Source of the DNA: Gammaproteobacteria bacterium
GTDB lineage: Bacteria; Pseudomonadota; Gammaproteobacteria; Pseudomonadales; Ketobacteraceae
DNA length: 38,635 nt
Reading direction: 5' to 3'
Assembly (NCBI GenBank): GCA_013178375.1
Contig: JABLXQ010000056.1
Span: 1 to 38,635 of the forward strand
The position numbers and the translations under genes are program-made. The notes under the pieces are model-generated. The model saw only the letters and a list, made by a program, of their open reading frames with translations. It was not told the origin of the DNA and did not search any database. Positions 8,277 to 17,353 of the stretch are shown here, in pieces (within the stretch, counting starts at the first letter, position 1; each line of letters begins with the position of its first letter).

Positions 8277-8737
8277 ACCGCTCCTTCAAATCCCAACTGT
8301 CGCCAGGCTTCGTACGCCACGATCGCCGTTGCATTTGACAGGTTCAGACTGCGATTGTCCGGTCGCATTGGAATGCGGATGCAGCCGGTGACCCGCGCGT
8401 GTTCGCGGATTTCCTGTGGCAGGCCCCGGCTTTCAGGCCCCATCACGATGGCATCCCCTGTCTGATACTCCACTTCGTGATACGGCACGCTGCCCTTGGT
8501 GGACATGGCAAAGCAGCGTGCCGGATTTACCTGCAGCAGAAATCCTTCGAAATCCTCGTGCACCTGCACCCGCGCCCACTCGTGGTAATCCAGTCCGGCG
8601 CGGCGCAGTTGCTTGTCTTCCAGCGCAAATCCCAGTGGCCGGATCAGGTGCAGCTGCATGCCGGTGTTGGCGCACAGGCGAATGATGTTGCCGGTGTTGG
8701 GAGGAATTTCGGGTTGATACAGCACGATATGCAGCAT
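8273..8737 (-). CDS. trmL: tRNA (cytidine/uridine-2'-O-)-methyltransferase TrmL
   Basis: TrmL methylates the 2'-hydroxyl of nucleotide 34 in tRNA-Leu isoacceptors using S-adenosylmethionine. The 154-residue length equals the family norm, a minimal SPOUT methyltransferase without extra domains. Motifs are clear: YQPEIPPNTGNIIRLCANTG (motif 1), MGPESRGLP (motif 2) and IPMRPDNRSLNLSNATAIV (motif 3), which form the trefoil-knot cofactor site. It is convergent with the EamA gene and divergent from the msh locus. In Pseudomonas this gene lies between secB and ntrC; here about 28 kb separates it from ntrC. Confidence 0.96.
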   Translation of the reverse strand: MLHIVLYQPEIPPNTGNIIRLCANTGMQLHLIRPLGFALEDKQLRRAGLDYHEWARVQVHEDFEGFLLQVNPARCFAMSTKGSVPYHEVEYQTGDAIVMGPESRGLPQEIREHARVTGCIRIPMRPDNRSLNLSNATAIVAYEAWRQLGFEGAV

Positions 8738-8799
8738 GGAAGAACCGGTTGGCAGTTTCAGATCGAAAAACGCTGAGCTTGCAGGGCTAAGCGCGTGAG

Positions 8800-8816
8800 T
8801 TCAATCACAAATTGAA
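8800..8816. promoter_or_regulatory. Inverted repeat upstream of the msh locus
   Basis: TTCAAT (8800-8805) and ATTGAA (8811-8816) form a perfect dyad with a 5-base spacer in the 115-base gap between the divergent trmL and mshI. It could be an operator for the pilus operon. No convincing -35/-10 pair could be placed in this gap, so the function is a guess. Confidence 0.3.
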
Positions 8817-8852
8817 ATAGTCGTCTACTCTTTCTAGGAAGAAGGTCGCCGT

Positions 8853-9833
8853 GTGGCCTGGGCCTGGATCGAATGCATGAGTAGCTGGCTCAAACGATTG
8901 ATTACAAAAAAGAAACCGCAGCGTGGTGCCGTGTTGGGCGTGAGCCTGACACCCCGTGGCGCGGGCTGGTGCGCGCTGGAACTGACGGGCGAAGCCCCGG
9001 TGCTGACTGGAAGCGCCGTGATCAACGGCCGGTTTCGCACGCCGCTGGAAGCGTTCGATGCGCTCTGCCAGCAGCAGGCGCCGCCGGCGATGCCCTGCCA
9101 TGTCAGCCTGAGCCACGAATTCTACAACCTGCTGCTGGTGGACGCACCCAATGTACCGGATGCCGAATTGCGCGAAGCCGTGAAGTGGCGGGTGAAGGAT
9201 CTGATTGCCCAGCCGATTGAAAAAATGGTGGTGGATGTATTTCGCCTGCCCGCCGACGCCTATCGCGGCCGGATGAACATGCTGTACGCGGCATTGATCG
9301 AGAAGGCCACCGTGACTGCGTTGGTGACCGCCTGCGAGCGCGAACATCTGACGCTTGAAGGTATCGGTATTGCCGAGCTGGCGCTGGCTGCAGTCACCCG
9401 GCAGTTGTCCGGCGTGGAAAATCTGAGCCTGGCATTGCTGCACATGACCGGCGACACCGGCTCCATCAACCTGGTCGAAAACGGCTACCTGTATCTGACC
9501 CGCACACTGGAAATGAACGCGGGCGGTGGTTATTCCGGGAACGTGGACTTTCAGCCTGATCCCACCGACAACCTGGCGCTCGATATCCAGCGTTCCCTGG
9601 ATTACTACGAAAGCCAGTTGGGAAAATCCGGTGTCAATCGCCTGTACCTGGTGACCGAATCCCAACAACAGCAGCAATGGTGTGAAAGCCTGAGCCAGCG
9701 CCTGCCGATTCGCGCGCATTTGTTCCCCATGGCAGATCTGCTCGGCATGGATCAGACGCTGGACCCGCAGCAGCAGGGGCTGCTGGTGCCGGCCTTGGGT
9801 GCCGCTCTGGGAGGTTGCCATGGCGACGCTTGA
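8853..9833 (+). CDS. mshI: MSHA biogenesis protein MshI (PilM-like)
   Basis: First gene of the pilus locus. The 326-residue product resembles MshI/PilM actin-like proteins, which form a cytoplasmic-side alignment ring with the PilN- and PilO-like partners downstream. Visible features are a basic N-terminus (WLKRLITKKK), then GVSLTPRGAGWCALEL (first ATPase-fold strand), LREAVKWRVKDLI near residue 110 and DIQRSLDYYESQ near 250, typical of the family. A GTG at 8853 is preceded by GAAGG at 7 bases; an ATG at 8877 (MSSWLKRL) lacks a good site but would give a more typical N-terminus. It overlaps the next gene by 14 bases, so translation is coupled. Confidence 0.88.
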   Translation: MAWAWIECMSSWLKRLITKKKPQRGAVLGVSLTPRGAGWCALELTGEAPVLTGSAVINGRFRTPLEAFDALCQQQAPPAMPCHVSLSHEFYNLLLVDAPNVPDAELREAVKWRVKDLIAQPIEKMVVDVFRLPADAYRGRMNMLYAALIEKATVTALVTACEREHLTLEGIGIAELALAAVTRQLSGVENLSLALLHMTGDTGSINLVENGYLYLTRTLEMNAGGGYSGNVDFQPDPTDNLALDIQRSLDYYESQLGKSGVNRLYLVTESQQQQQWCESLSQRLPIRAHLFPMADLLGMDQTLDPQQQGLLVPALGAALGGCHGDA

Positions 9834-10440
9834 ACAGCGCATCAATTTCTACCAGGACATTTTTCACAAGCCGGAAATCCGCTACTCGTTCCGTCAGCTG
9901 ACATTGATTTTGCTGGTGGTGGTGGCGCTGCTGGTGGCACTGACCACGGTGGATTTCGTGCGCACGGAAATGCAGCGCCGGCAGGTGGCGCAATTGCAGG
10001 CTACCCAGGAGAAACTGGAAAAAGCCGTGGTGGCGATGACTGAACAGCTGGGCAAGATAGTGACCGATCCCGCTCTGGAAAATCAGGAAACCTATCTGCG
10101 CGAATCGTTGCAGGCCAAATACCAGTTTCTGGCGCAATTGCGCAGCCAGAGCGACAGCCACCAGGTGCACTTCTCCGATGTGCTGGCGGGTTTGTCCGCG
10201 TTGTCGATGGATTCGCTCTGGCTTACCCGCATCCAGATCCAGTCGCCGGGCCAGCATCTGAGCCTGACGGGCCTCACGCTGCAGCCGAAGGCGCTGCCGG
10301 ACTATCTGGCAGCGCTGAATGGCGAGCCGGTATTCCAGGGCATGAGCTTCCGGATGCTGGATCTGGAACGCGCCGAGGAAAACAGCCGCTACATGACGTT
10401 CAACCTGAGTACCCGGCATGAATCCCAACTGGCGCGCTAA
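9820..10440 (+). CDS. PilN-like pilus assembly protein
   Basis: A 206-residue bitopic inner-membrane protein: a short cytoplasmic N-terminus (MATLEQRINFYQDIF), one membrane helix (about residues 27-45, LTLILLVVVALLVAL), then a periplasmic coiled coil with Gln/Glu heptads and a small globular domain. The sequence type FYQ...RYSFRQL and the position between mshI and mshJ match the PilN/MshI2 component of MSHA and type IVa pili, which binds the PilM-like protein by its N-terminus. I chose the ATG at 9820 because GGGAGG stands 5 bases before it; an earlier in-frame ATG at 9799 has no such site. It overlaps mshI by 14 and mshJ by 23 bases. Confidence 0.85.
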   Translation: MATLEQRINFYQDIFHKPEIRYSFRQLTLILLVVVALLVALTTVDFVRTEMQRRQVAQLQATQEKLEKAVVAMTEQLGKIVTDPALENQETYLRESLQAKYQFLAQLRSQSDSHQVHFSDVLAGLSALSMDSLWLTRIQIQSPGQHLSLTGLTLQPKALPDYLAALNGEPVFQGMSFRMLDLERAEENSRYMTFNLSTRHESQLAR

Positions 10441-11089
10441 GTGGCAGCAGCTGGAGGAGAAAGCCAATGCGCTGAGTGTGCGCGAGCGGCTGATTGTGGC
10501 GGTGGCGACAGGGGTGCTGCTGCTGGGTGTGTTCGATCAGTTGTTGTTGCGGCCCTGGCTGAATGAACGGGCGGAACTGAGTGCAAAACGCGAGCAGCTG
10601 GGTGTGGCGGCGGAACAGGCCAATCGCAATATCGCCACGCTGGAGCAGCAGCTGGCCAATGATCCCAACCGTCTGCTGCGAGAAAAAATCGCCGAGCTGA
10701 ATCAGCGCCACACAGCGGCGGATGCGGATATCGGCAAGATCACCGCCGGCATGATTGCACCGGAACTGATGCCGCAACTGCTGGGCGAATTGCTGAGTGA
10801 GCGTTCGGGATTGAGTGTGCAGAGTATCAAGACAATGCCGGCGGAGCAGGTGTTGAGTGCCGACAAGAATGACGCCAGCGCACCGGCGATTTACCGCCAC
10901 GATATGGAATTGCGTCTGGAGGGCGGATTTGCCCAGGCGCAGAATTATTTGCGGAGCATCGAGCAGTTGCCGTCCCGCGTGATCTGGGATGAGTTGACGT
11001 TCGAAGTGGAAAAATATCCCAAAGGCCAGCTGCGGCTGGCAGTGCACACCCTGAGTACCAGGGAGGAGTTCATTCGTGTCAGCCGTTAA
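10418..11089 (+). CDS. mshJ: MSHA biogenesis protein MshJ (PilO-like)
   Basis: A 223-residue inner-membrane protein with a short cytoplasmic start, one transmembrane helix around residues 26-42 (LIVAVATGVLLLGVFDQLL), a long periplasmic coiled coil and a C-terminal ferredoxin-like domain (LEGGFAQAQNYLRSIEQLPSRVIWDEL is a typical PilO/GspM-type segment). It should pair with the PilN-like protein in the alignment subcomplex joining the platform to the secretin. The ATG lies inside the preceding gene. The 3' end overlaps mshK by 14 bases. Confidence 0.88.
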   Translation: MNPNWRAKWQQLEEKANALSVRERLIVAVATGVLLLGVFDQLLLRPWLNERAELSAKREQLGVAAEQANRNIATLEQQLANDPNRLLREKIAELNQRHTAADADIGKITAGMIAPELMPQLLGELLSERSGLSVQSIKTMPAEQVLSADKNDASAPAIYRHDMELRLEGGFAQAQNYLRSIEQLPSRVIWDELTFEVEKYPKGQLRLAVHTLSTREEFIRVSR

Positions 11090-11444
11090 ATGTCTGTCGC
11101 ATAAATGTCTGTCGTTTAAATGCCTGCCGCTGTGTTTGCTGATGATTACCCAGGCGCTGCCTGCGCTGGCGGGTGATCCCACCCGTCCACCCTTTGCCGA
11201 GGCGTCTGCGCCCCGGCAGTCCACTGCAACGTCGTTGCAACTGAGCATGATCCTGCAGGAGAACGGGCGGAACCGTGCGGTTATCAACGGCAGTCTGGTG
11301 GCGGTGTCGGAATCCGTCGGCAACGCACGCGTAGTGGCGATCAATCCGGATCATGTGGTGATGGCGCGTGCCGGCCGCCAGTTCAGCCTGCATTTGCCGA
11401 TTGCCGCAGTGAAGCAATCCAGCCAGGGTAGTCAGTATGAATAA
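11076..11444 (+). CDS. mshK: MSHA biogenesis protein MshK (PilP-like)
   Basis: A 122-residue periplasmic protein with a signal peptide of about 32 residues (ending PALA) and a short mature domain starting GDPTRPPF, the recognisable PilP/MshK-type motif. The domain is one small beta fold ([20 protein letters not shown]...[11 protein letters not shown]) that normally contacts the secretin and the PilO-like protein. The start is a GTG at 11076 with a strong GGGAGGAG site about 8 bases upstream, overlapping the mshJ end. The signal peptide contains three copies of a Lys-Cys-Leu motif encoded by a 15-base tandem repeat. Confidence 0.82.
   Translation: MSAVKCLSHKCLSFKCLPLCLLMITQALPALAGDPTRPPFAEASAPRQSTATSLQLSMILQENGRNRAVINGSLVAVSESVGNARVVAINPDHVVMARAGRQFSLHLPIAAVKQSSQGSQYE
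11087..11131 (+). repeat. Three tandem 15-bp repeats inside the mshK signal peptide
   Basis: Copies at 11087-11101, 11102-11116 and 11117-11131 follow the unit TAAATGTCTGTCGNN; the third has two extra substitutions. In the mshK frame each encodes a Lys-Cys-Leu-(Ser/Pro) step. The first copy also contains the mshJ stop codon. The pattern suggests past replication slippage. Confidence 0.85.
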
Positions 11445-13179
11445 ATTGTGGCTGCTGGCGCTGCCGGCCCTGTTGCCCTTGTTGAGTGGCTGCGGACCCT
11501 GGATGCCCGTGCCGCCGCCGGAATACAGCAAGGCGCCACCGGCGGCCGCGCCGGAAAGACCGCCGGCACCTGTCACATCGGCAGCGCCGCCGCCGGCTGC
11601 AGCACCCGCGGCTGGTCCTGCGACCACGCAGGGTAGTCGTTTCGATGTGACCGCAACCGATACACCCGCGCGCGCGTTTTTCATGAGCCTCGTGGCGGGT
11701 ACGTCGATGAATATGATCGTGCACCCCGAGGTGACCGGGAACATCACCATCCGCCTGCGCAACGTGACGCTGGATGAAGCATTGAATGCCGTGCGCGATG
11801 CCTATGGCTACGATTTCGTCGCCAAGCCCTATGGCTATCAGGTGTTGCCGCGCTCGCTGCAAAGCCGGGTGTTTCGCATCAACTATCTGAACGTGCACCG
11901 GCAGGGTATGTCGTCCACTTCCGTCAGCAGCGGCGAAATCACTTCTGTCGAAAATGACGAAAGCGGCAATACCAGTACCAGCAGTAGCAGCACCAGCGAA
12001 ACGGTGAAGAGCAGTAACATCACCACCGAATCCACCGCTGCATTCTGGCAGCAGCTGGCCAATACGCTCACCACGCTGATCGGAAAAGGCGATGGCAAGA
12101 GCGTGATCGTGGACCCGGTGTCCGGCATTGCGGTGGTGAAGGCGTTGCCGGCGGAACTGCGCGAAGTGGAACTGTTTCTGGAGCGGGCGCAGTTAAGTTT
12201 GCATCAGCAAGTGTTCATTGAAGCCAAGATTCTGGAAGTGCAACTGGCGGAAGGTTTTGCCAGCGGCATTCGCTGGGACACATTCGGTGCCGGCTACAAC
12301 GGTCAATTGGAAACCAGTGACAACAAGATTGCCGGCGGCCTGGAGCAGGCGGATTTCAGCAGTCTGGTGAACGAAAATGTGGGCCTGATTGGCGGTGTGT
12401 TCACGCTGGGCGCCAATTTCACCGATTTCAATGCCGTGCTGGCGCTGTTGCAGTTGCAGGGCGATGTGCAGGTGCTGTCGAGCCCGCGCATATCCACCCT
12501 CAACAACCAGAAGGCCGTGATCAAAGTTGGCAACGACGAATTTTTCGTGACCGACATTTCCAGCACCACGACTACCACCTCGTCCACCGTGAGTGACACG
12601 CCGGACGTCACCCTGACTCCGTTTTTCTCCGGCATTGCCCTGGATGTGACGCCGCAGATTTCCGAGAGCGGTGACGTGATCCTGCATGTGCATCCGTCCA
12701 TCACCGAGGTGGTGGAAAAAATCAAGGACATCGGGTTGGGGGGAGACACCCCTCTGTCGTTGCCGCTGGCGTACAGTTCCATTCGCGAAACCGACAGCAT
12801 CGTTCGCGCCCGCAACGGTCAGGTGGTGGTGATCGGCGGCCTGATGCAGGACAGCTTCCGCGAGGAAGTGTCAAAAATTCCCTGGTTGGGCGATATTCCC
12901 GTCATCGGAGATTTTCTGTTCAGCCAGCATCTGCGCCGCAAACTGAAAAGTGAACTGGTGATTCTGCTGAAACCCCATGTGGTGCAGAGCGATTTCTACA
13001 CGCTTCAGAACGCCGCCATCGAGGAGCGCTTCAAACCCTATATTCCGGGCCTGAATGTGTCGCCGATCCAGCAGGAAGCGGAACCGGCGCAAGAAACGGA
13101 AGCGGATGCAGATGCGTCCGTCACGGTAACCCCTGCCAACAGCGAGGCCGCGCAAGATGGAACCGGCACGAGCCCCTAA
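11437..13179 (+). CDS. mshL: MSHA pilus secretin MshL
   Basis: Outer-membrane secretin (580 residues) through which the pilus exits. It is a lipoprotein: the signal ends LLSGC with Cys19. Then come a Pro/Ala-rich linker (about 25-62), an STN/N0-type domain ([15 protein letters not shown]...[21 protein letters not shown]), a Ser/Thr-rich insertion (about 155-190), an N1-like domain and the secretin beta-barrel domain. The barrel has the usual marks [37 protein letters not shown] and [32 protein letters not shown]. The C-terminus is acidic and Thr/Ala-rich. It overlaps mshK by 8 and mshE by 23 bases. mshM and mshN, which normally follow mshL, are absent. Confidence 0.95.
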   Translation: MNKLWLLALPALLPLLSGCGPWMPVPPPEYSKAPPAAAPERPPAPVTSAAPPPAAAPAAGPATTQGSRFDVTATDTPARAFFMSLVAGTSMNMIVHPEVTGNITIRLRNVTLDEALNAVRDAYGYDFVAKPYGYQVLPRSLQSRVFRINYLNVHRQGMSSTSVSSGEITSVENDESGNTSTSSSSTSETVKSSNITTESTAAFWQQLANTLTTLIGKGDGKSVIVDPVSGIAVVKALPAELREVELFLERAQLSLHQQVFIEAKILEVQLAEGFASGIRWDTFGAGYNGQLETSDNKIAGGLEQADFSSLVNENVGLIGGVFTLGANFTDFNAVLALLQLQGDVQVLSSPRISTLNNQKAVIKVGNDEFFVTDISSTTTTTSSTVSDTPDVTLTPFFSGIALDVTPQISESGDVILHVHPSITEVVEKIKDIGLGGDTPLSLPLAYSSIRETDSIVRARNGQVVVIGGLMQDSFREEVSKIPWLGDIPVIGDFLFSQHLRRKLKSELVILLKPHVVQSDFYTLQNAAIEERFKPYIPGLNVSPIQQEAEPAQETEADADASVTVTPANSEAAQDGTGTSP

Positions 13180-14881
13180 AGTCCGCATTGGCGATCTGTT
13201 GGTATCGAAGGGGCTGATCATTGACGAACAGCTCAAGCGCGCGCTGGACGAACAGAAGCGTACCGGCAAGAAAATCGGCAAGGTGGTGGTGGATCTCGGC
13301 TTCGTCAGCGAGAGCCAGCTGCTGCAGGCGCTGGCCGCCCATTTCAGTTATCCGTTCGTGGATATGGCGCGCTTTCGCCTCAATAACGAATTGATCAAGA
13401 CACTGCCGGAAACCTACGCGCGCCGTTTCCGCGCCATTGTGCTGAGTGAGCAGCCGGATGGTTTGCTGGTGGGCATGGGCGATCCGCTGGATCTGCTGGC
13501 GATGGATGAATTGCAGCGGATTCTGCGCCGGCCGGTGCATCCGGCGTTCGTCAAGGAGCAGGAGCTGCTGGATGCGATGGATCGCGCCTACCGCCGGTCC
13601 GAACAGATCGCATCGATTGCGGTGGAACTGGATTCCGAACTGGGCACCACGGATTTCGACCTCGACAATCTGGCCACCACCACCGATACGGCCGAAGCGC
13701 CGGTGGTACGTCTGCTGCAGAGTATTTTTGAGGATGCTGTGCAGGTGCGCGCGTCTGACATTCACATCGAGCCGGATGAGACCCTGTTGCGGGTGCGCCT
13801 GCGTATCGATGGTGAATTGCAGGAACAAGTGATGAAGGAAAAGCGCATCGCGCCGGCGCTGGTGTCACGCCTGAAAATCATGTCTGGCCTGGATATTTCC
13901 GAAAAACGTTTGCCGCAGGACGGCCGCTTCAATATCCGGGTGACGGGCAAGAGTATCGACGTGCGTCTGTCCACCTTGCCGGTGCCCTATGGCGAGTGCG
14001 TGGTCATGCGTCTGCTGGACCAGTCGGCGGGCATGTTGTCGATGGACCGTCTGGGTATGCCGGAAAATATCCGGTTGCGCTTCGAGAATCTGATTCATCG
14101 CCCCTACGGCATGGTGCTTGTAACCGGCCCCACCGGCAGCGGCAAAACCACTACGTTGTATGCGGCGCTGAATCTGCTGAATGCGCCGGAGCGTAAAGTC
14201 ATCACGGCGGAAGATCCTATCGAATATCGTTTGTCGCGCATCAACCAGGTGCAGATCAACAGCAAGATCGGGCTGACGTTTGCGTCGGTGCTGCGCACGG
14301 CGTTGCGGCAGGACCCGGACATCATTCTGGTGGGTGAGATGCGCGATCACGAAACCGCCGAGATCGGTTTGCGCGCGGCGATGACGGGCCACATGGTGCT
14401 GTCCACCCTGCACACCAATGATTCGGTTTCCACAGCCATGCGCCTGCTCGACATGGGTTGCGATGCCTTTCTGGTGGCATCGTCACTGCGGGCGGTGATT
14501 GCCCAGCGTCTGGTGCGCCGCATCTGCGAATACTGCAAGCAGCCCTACAAGCTGGCACCGCAGGAAATGGCCTGGCTGGGCAATATCGACAGCACTGCGC
14601 TCGAGGCCCAGTTTTACAAGGGAACCGGTTGCCATCAGTGCAACAACACCGGCTATTCCGGTCGTATTGGTGTGTATGAGCTGCTGGAAATGGACGAGCA
14701 TCTTTTGTTCGCGCTGCGCAAGGGCGATGCAGCCGAGTTCACGCGAGCGGCAGAGAATAATGCGCATTTTCGCTCGCTGGCGAAATGTGCGCTGGATTAT
14801 GCGCGGCAAGGTGTCACGTCGGTGCAGGAAGTCTTCAAGATTTCGGCGTCGCTGGATGATCGCAATGCGCCAGTGTTGTAA
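13157..14881 (+). CDS. mshE: MSHA pilus assembly ATPase MshE with c-di-GMP-binding domain
   Basis: Cytoplasmic hexameric ATPase that powers pilus extension (574 residues). The N-terminal MshEN domain shows two consecutive cyclic-di-GMP-binding motifs, [12 protein letters not shown]...L..AL..Q at residues 10-33 and [12 protein letters not shown]...LLQAL at 39-62, so extension is probably controlled by c-di-GMP as in Vibrio cholerae. The ATPase domain has Walker [10 protein letters not shown] at 324-332, the Asp box [10 protein letters not shown], Walker [13 protein letters not shown], a His box ([13 protein letters not shown]) and a tetracysteine zinc site (ICEYC and GCHQC). It starts inside the mshL 3' end. 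No retraction ATPase is encoded nearby. Confidence 0.97.
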   Translation: MEPARAPKVRIGDLLVSKGLIIDEQLKRALDEQKRTGKKIGKVVVDLGFVSESQLLQALAAHFSYPFVDMARFRLNNELIKTLPETYARRFRAIVLSEQPDGLLVGMGDPLDLLAMDELQRILRRPVHPAFVKEQELLDAMDRAYRRSEQIASIAVELDSELGTTDFDLDNLATTTDTAEAPVVRLLQSIFEDAVQVRASDIHIEPDETLLRVRLRIDGELQEQVMKEKRIAPALVSRLKIMSGLDISEKRLPQDGRFNIRVTGKSIDVRLSTLPVPYGECVVMRLLDQSAGMLSMDRLGMPENIRLRFENLIHRPYGMVLVTGPTGSGKTTTLYAALNLLNAPERKVITAEDPIEYRLSRINQVQINSKIGLTFASVLRTALRQDPDIILVGEMRDHETAEIGLRAAMTGHMVLSTLHTNDSVSTAMRLLDMGCDAFLVASSLRAVIAQRLVRRICEYCKQPYKLAPQEMAWLGNIDSTALEAQFYKGTGCHQCNNTGYSGRIGVYELLEMDEHLLFALRKGDAAEFTRAAENNAHFRSLAKCALDYARQGVTSVQEVFKISASLDDRNAPVL

Positions 14882-14917
14882 TAACTGTTGTATTAAAAGC
14901 CGGGCAGGTACGCGGCC

Positions 14918-16138
14918 ATGATGCGGTTTGATTACCGTGGCCGCACCCGCCAGGGCGATCTGGTCAGCGGCACGCTGGATGCAGCGAGTGCGGAAGCGGC
15001 GGCGCTGCAATTGCAGAATCAGGCGATTGTGCCGGTGGCCATTACCGAAGCGAAGGCCGCTGGCAAGAGTATCAACATCAATCAGCTATTCGGCCCGCCC
15101 AAAGTGGGCGCCGACGATCTGGTGATGTTCTGCCGGCAGATGCGCGCGCTTACCCGCGCCGGCATTCCGATTATCCAGGCCATTGGTGGGCTGACGGACA
15201 TCAGCAAGTCGGTAACGTTGAAGGCGGCGTTGTCGGATGTGGCGGTGCGTCTTGCCACCGGCTCGACGCTGGCCAATTCACTGGCCAATCACGGCAAAAT
15301 TTTTAACAGCATGTTCGTCAGCCTGATACATGTGGGCGAAAACACGGGCCGGCTGGATGACGCCTTTTCCAAATTGATCGGCCATATCGAGCTGGAGCGG
15401 GAAACCCGCAATCGCATTACCCAGGCCATGCGCTACCCGATCGGGGTGATGTCGGCCATGGTGATTGCGATGTTCATCGTCAACCTGTTCGTGATTCCGC
15501 AGTTCGCCAAAGTATTCAAGAAAGTGGGTGCGGAGTTGCCGCTGCCCACCCGCGTGCTGGTGGCGACGTCGGAATTTACCGTGGCGTATTGGTGGCTGAT
15601 CCTGGGTGTGCTGATCGGATCGGTGATGGGATTCATGCATTACATCAATACCCCGGACGGACGATTGTGGTGGGACCGGGTAAAGATGCGGCTGCCGATT
15701 GTGGGTGGGGTGTTCCAGCGGGTGGCGCTGTCGCGTTTTGCCCGCACCTTCGCGATGACCTATGAATCCGGCGTGCCCATTTTGCAGGCGCTGGCGATCG
15801 TGGCGCCGTCGGTGGGCAACCAGTATATCGCCCAGAATATCGATTCGATCCGGCGCGGTGTGGAGCGGGGTGATTCCCTGGCACGCACCGCCACGGCGGC
15901 CGGCATTTTTTCCGATCTGGTGTTGCAGATGATTGCCGTGGGCGAGGAAACCGGTTCGCTGGACAAACTGTTGCACGACGTGGCGGACTTCTACGACGAG
16001 GAAGTGGATTACGATCTCAAGCGTCTGGCGGATGCCATTGAGCCCATCATCCTGGTTTTCATGGGAATTCTGGTGCTGGTGCTGGCGCTGGGCATTTTCC
16101 TGCCGATGTGGGAGCTGGGCAGCGCCATGAAACGCTGA
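14918..16138 (+). CDS. mshG: MSHA pilus inner-membrane platform protein MshG
   Basis: A 406-residue GspF/PilC-type platform protein that couples the MshE ATPase to pilin assembly. It has two related cytoplasmic GspF domains. The first starts at about residue 70 (MFCRQMRALTRAGIPIIQAI); the second at about 275 (RFARTFAMTYESGVPILQAL). Each is followed by hydrophobic helices; the last (about 375-400, IILVFMGILVLVLALGIFLPM) is the usual C-terminal membrane segment. Two adjacent ATG codons begin the gene at 14918; a CAGGT site lies upstream. The 36-base gap after mshE is one of the few non-overlapping junctions in this locus. Confidence 0.96.
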   Translation: MMRFDYRGRTRQGDLVSGTLDAASAEAAALQLQNQAIVPVAITEAKAAGKSININQLFGPPKVGADDLVMFCRQMRALTRAGIPIIQAIGGLTDISKSVTLKAALSDVAVRLATGSTLANSLANHGKIFNSMFVSLIHVGENTGRLDDAFSKLIGHIELERETRNRITQAMRYPIGVMSAMVIAMFIVNLFVIPQFAKVFKKVGAELPLPTRVLVATSEFTVAYWWLILGVLIGSVMGFMHYINTPDGRLWWDRVKMRLPIVGGVFQRVALSRFARTFAMTYESGVPILQALAIVAPSVGNQYIAQNIDSIRRGVERGDSLARTATAAGIFSDLVLQMIAVGEETGSLDKLLHDVADFYDEEVDYDLKRLADAIEPIILVFMGILVLVLALGIFLPMWELGSAMKR

Positions 16139-16231
16139 TGGTGGCGGTGCGCGGCTGTGTAAAGAATAGTAGCCAAGCGGGTGCAGGTGAAATTCTCGAC
16201 TATATTTAATAGACGAAGCGTGTGGTGTCGA

Positions 16232-16801
16232 ATGGCGGACAAAATCGTGAAGGAAAGCGGCCACAGCCGAAATAGCTTTCAAAATCAAAGCAGCTTTGCT
16301 TATCAGGGGTTTACCCTGATTGAAATGGTGGTGGTGATCGCGTTGATCTCCATCCTGGCAGCGGTGGCATTGCCACGGATGCTGGAAACCTACGACAACG
16401 CCCATGAGGCGGCGGTGTACGGTGCGGGCGGCGCAGTGGCATCGGCAGTGGTGCTGGTGCGTAGTCAGTGGGTGGCCAATGGCAGCTCGCTGGCGGTGAC
16501 CGGCGTGGATGGGTTTGGCAACGACGACGTGGCTACCAGTTCCGATGGCTGGCCCACTGATGCAGGCCAGGGTGCCGGTTCCAGCAGTAACCCGGTGATG
16601 GACAGCCCGGACCGCTGCATGCGGATCTGGCGCGGCATTCTGGTGGCGAATGCGCCTTCGGTTACAGCCAGTGCGGCAGTGGCGTCGGACTATCTGGTAG
16701 ATACGGTGAACGGCAACTGCCGCTACAACTATCGCCGCACGGATCAGGGCAGCAACATTGTTTACAACGCCAGGACCGGCGAAGTGATTACCAATATCTG
16801 A
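16232..16801 (+). CDS. MSHA minor pilin, MshB-like
   Basis: A type IV prepilin of about 189 residues. The cleavage motif reads YQG|FTLIEMVVVIALISILAAVALP, with Glu at +5 of the mature chain, so it is processed by a prepilin peptidase encoded elsewhere. The leader is long: 26 residues from the ATG at 16232. Possible GTG starts at 16181, 16187 and 16220 would make it longer. The C-terminal part carries one Cys pair (near PDRCMRIW and NGNCRYNY) that could form a pilin disulfide loop. Its place just upstream of the major pilin matches mshB of Vibrio and Shewanella, but the sequence is too divergent for a firm name. Confidence 0.82.
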   Translation: MADKIVKESGHSRNSFQNQSSFAYQGFTLIEMVVVIALISILAAVALPRMLETYDNAHEAAVYGAGGAVASAVVLVRSQWVANGSSLAVTGVDGFGNDDVATSSDGWPTDAGQGAGSSSNPVMDSPDRCMRIWRGILVANAPSVTASAAVASDYLVDTVNGNCRYNYRRTDQGSNIVYNARTGEVITNI

Positions 16802-16867
16802 TTTTGAAAAATGTTGGATTTTGAAATTAGGTTGTTTTGAAAGTGCAGCACAAATGAGGTGGTTAGA

Positions 16868-17347
16868 ATGATTTCGATGAACAAGCAACAATCCGGTTTT
16901 ACCCTGATCGAACTGATCATGGTCATTGTGATCCTGGGCATTCTGTCGGCGTTTGCGTTGCCGCGGTTTGCGGATTTGAGTGGTGAAGCTGAGACAGCTG
17001 CAGTGCAGGGTGCGCTGGGTGCGGTGAAATCGGCCGCTGCTATCGCGCATTCCGCTGCGTTGGCCCAGAATCAGACAGCTGCCACTGGCTCAGTGTCGCT
17101 GGAAGGGACTGCCATCGGCCTGGCCAATGGCTATCCGGAAGCGGATGCCATCTGTGTTGCTGCGGGCGCCGGTGATGATTTCACTTGCGCCGTAACCGGC
17201 ACTTCGGCTTCAGGTACTGCCGTGACCACCGTATCGCCGGGTGGAGTGGATGGCGAACCCTGCTTTGAGTATACCGAAGCGGGCACAGGTGCATCTCCTA
17301 CCTTCTCGGCAGCATTAGGCGTCATCGCTTCCGGCGCCTGTACCTGA
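16868..17347 (+). CDS. mshA: MSHA major pilin MshA
   Basis: Predicted main pilus subunit: a 159-residue prepilin with a short 10-residue leader (MISMNKQQSG) cut before Phe. The mature N-terminal helix is FTLIELIMVIVILGILSAFALPRFADLSGEAE, close to classical MshA. The globular part is small, Ala/Gly/Thr-rich, and has four Cys (AIC, FTC, GEPC, GAC), enough for disulfide loops. The start ATG at 16868 has GAGGTGG 5 bases upstream; an upstream GTG (16859) is part of that site. The 66-base AT-rich gap before it suggests a separate promoter, as expected for a major pilin, although no clear boxes are visible. Confidence 0.92.
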   Translation: MISMNKQQSGFTLIELIMVIVILGILSAFALPRFADLSGEAETAAVQGALGAVKSAAAIAHSAALAQNQTAATGSVSLEGTAIGLANGYPEADAICVAAGAGDDFTCAVTGTSASGTAVTTVSPGGVDGEPCFEYTEAGTGASPTFSAALGVIASGACT

Positions 17348-17353
17348 TGAGTG

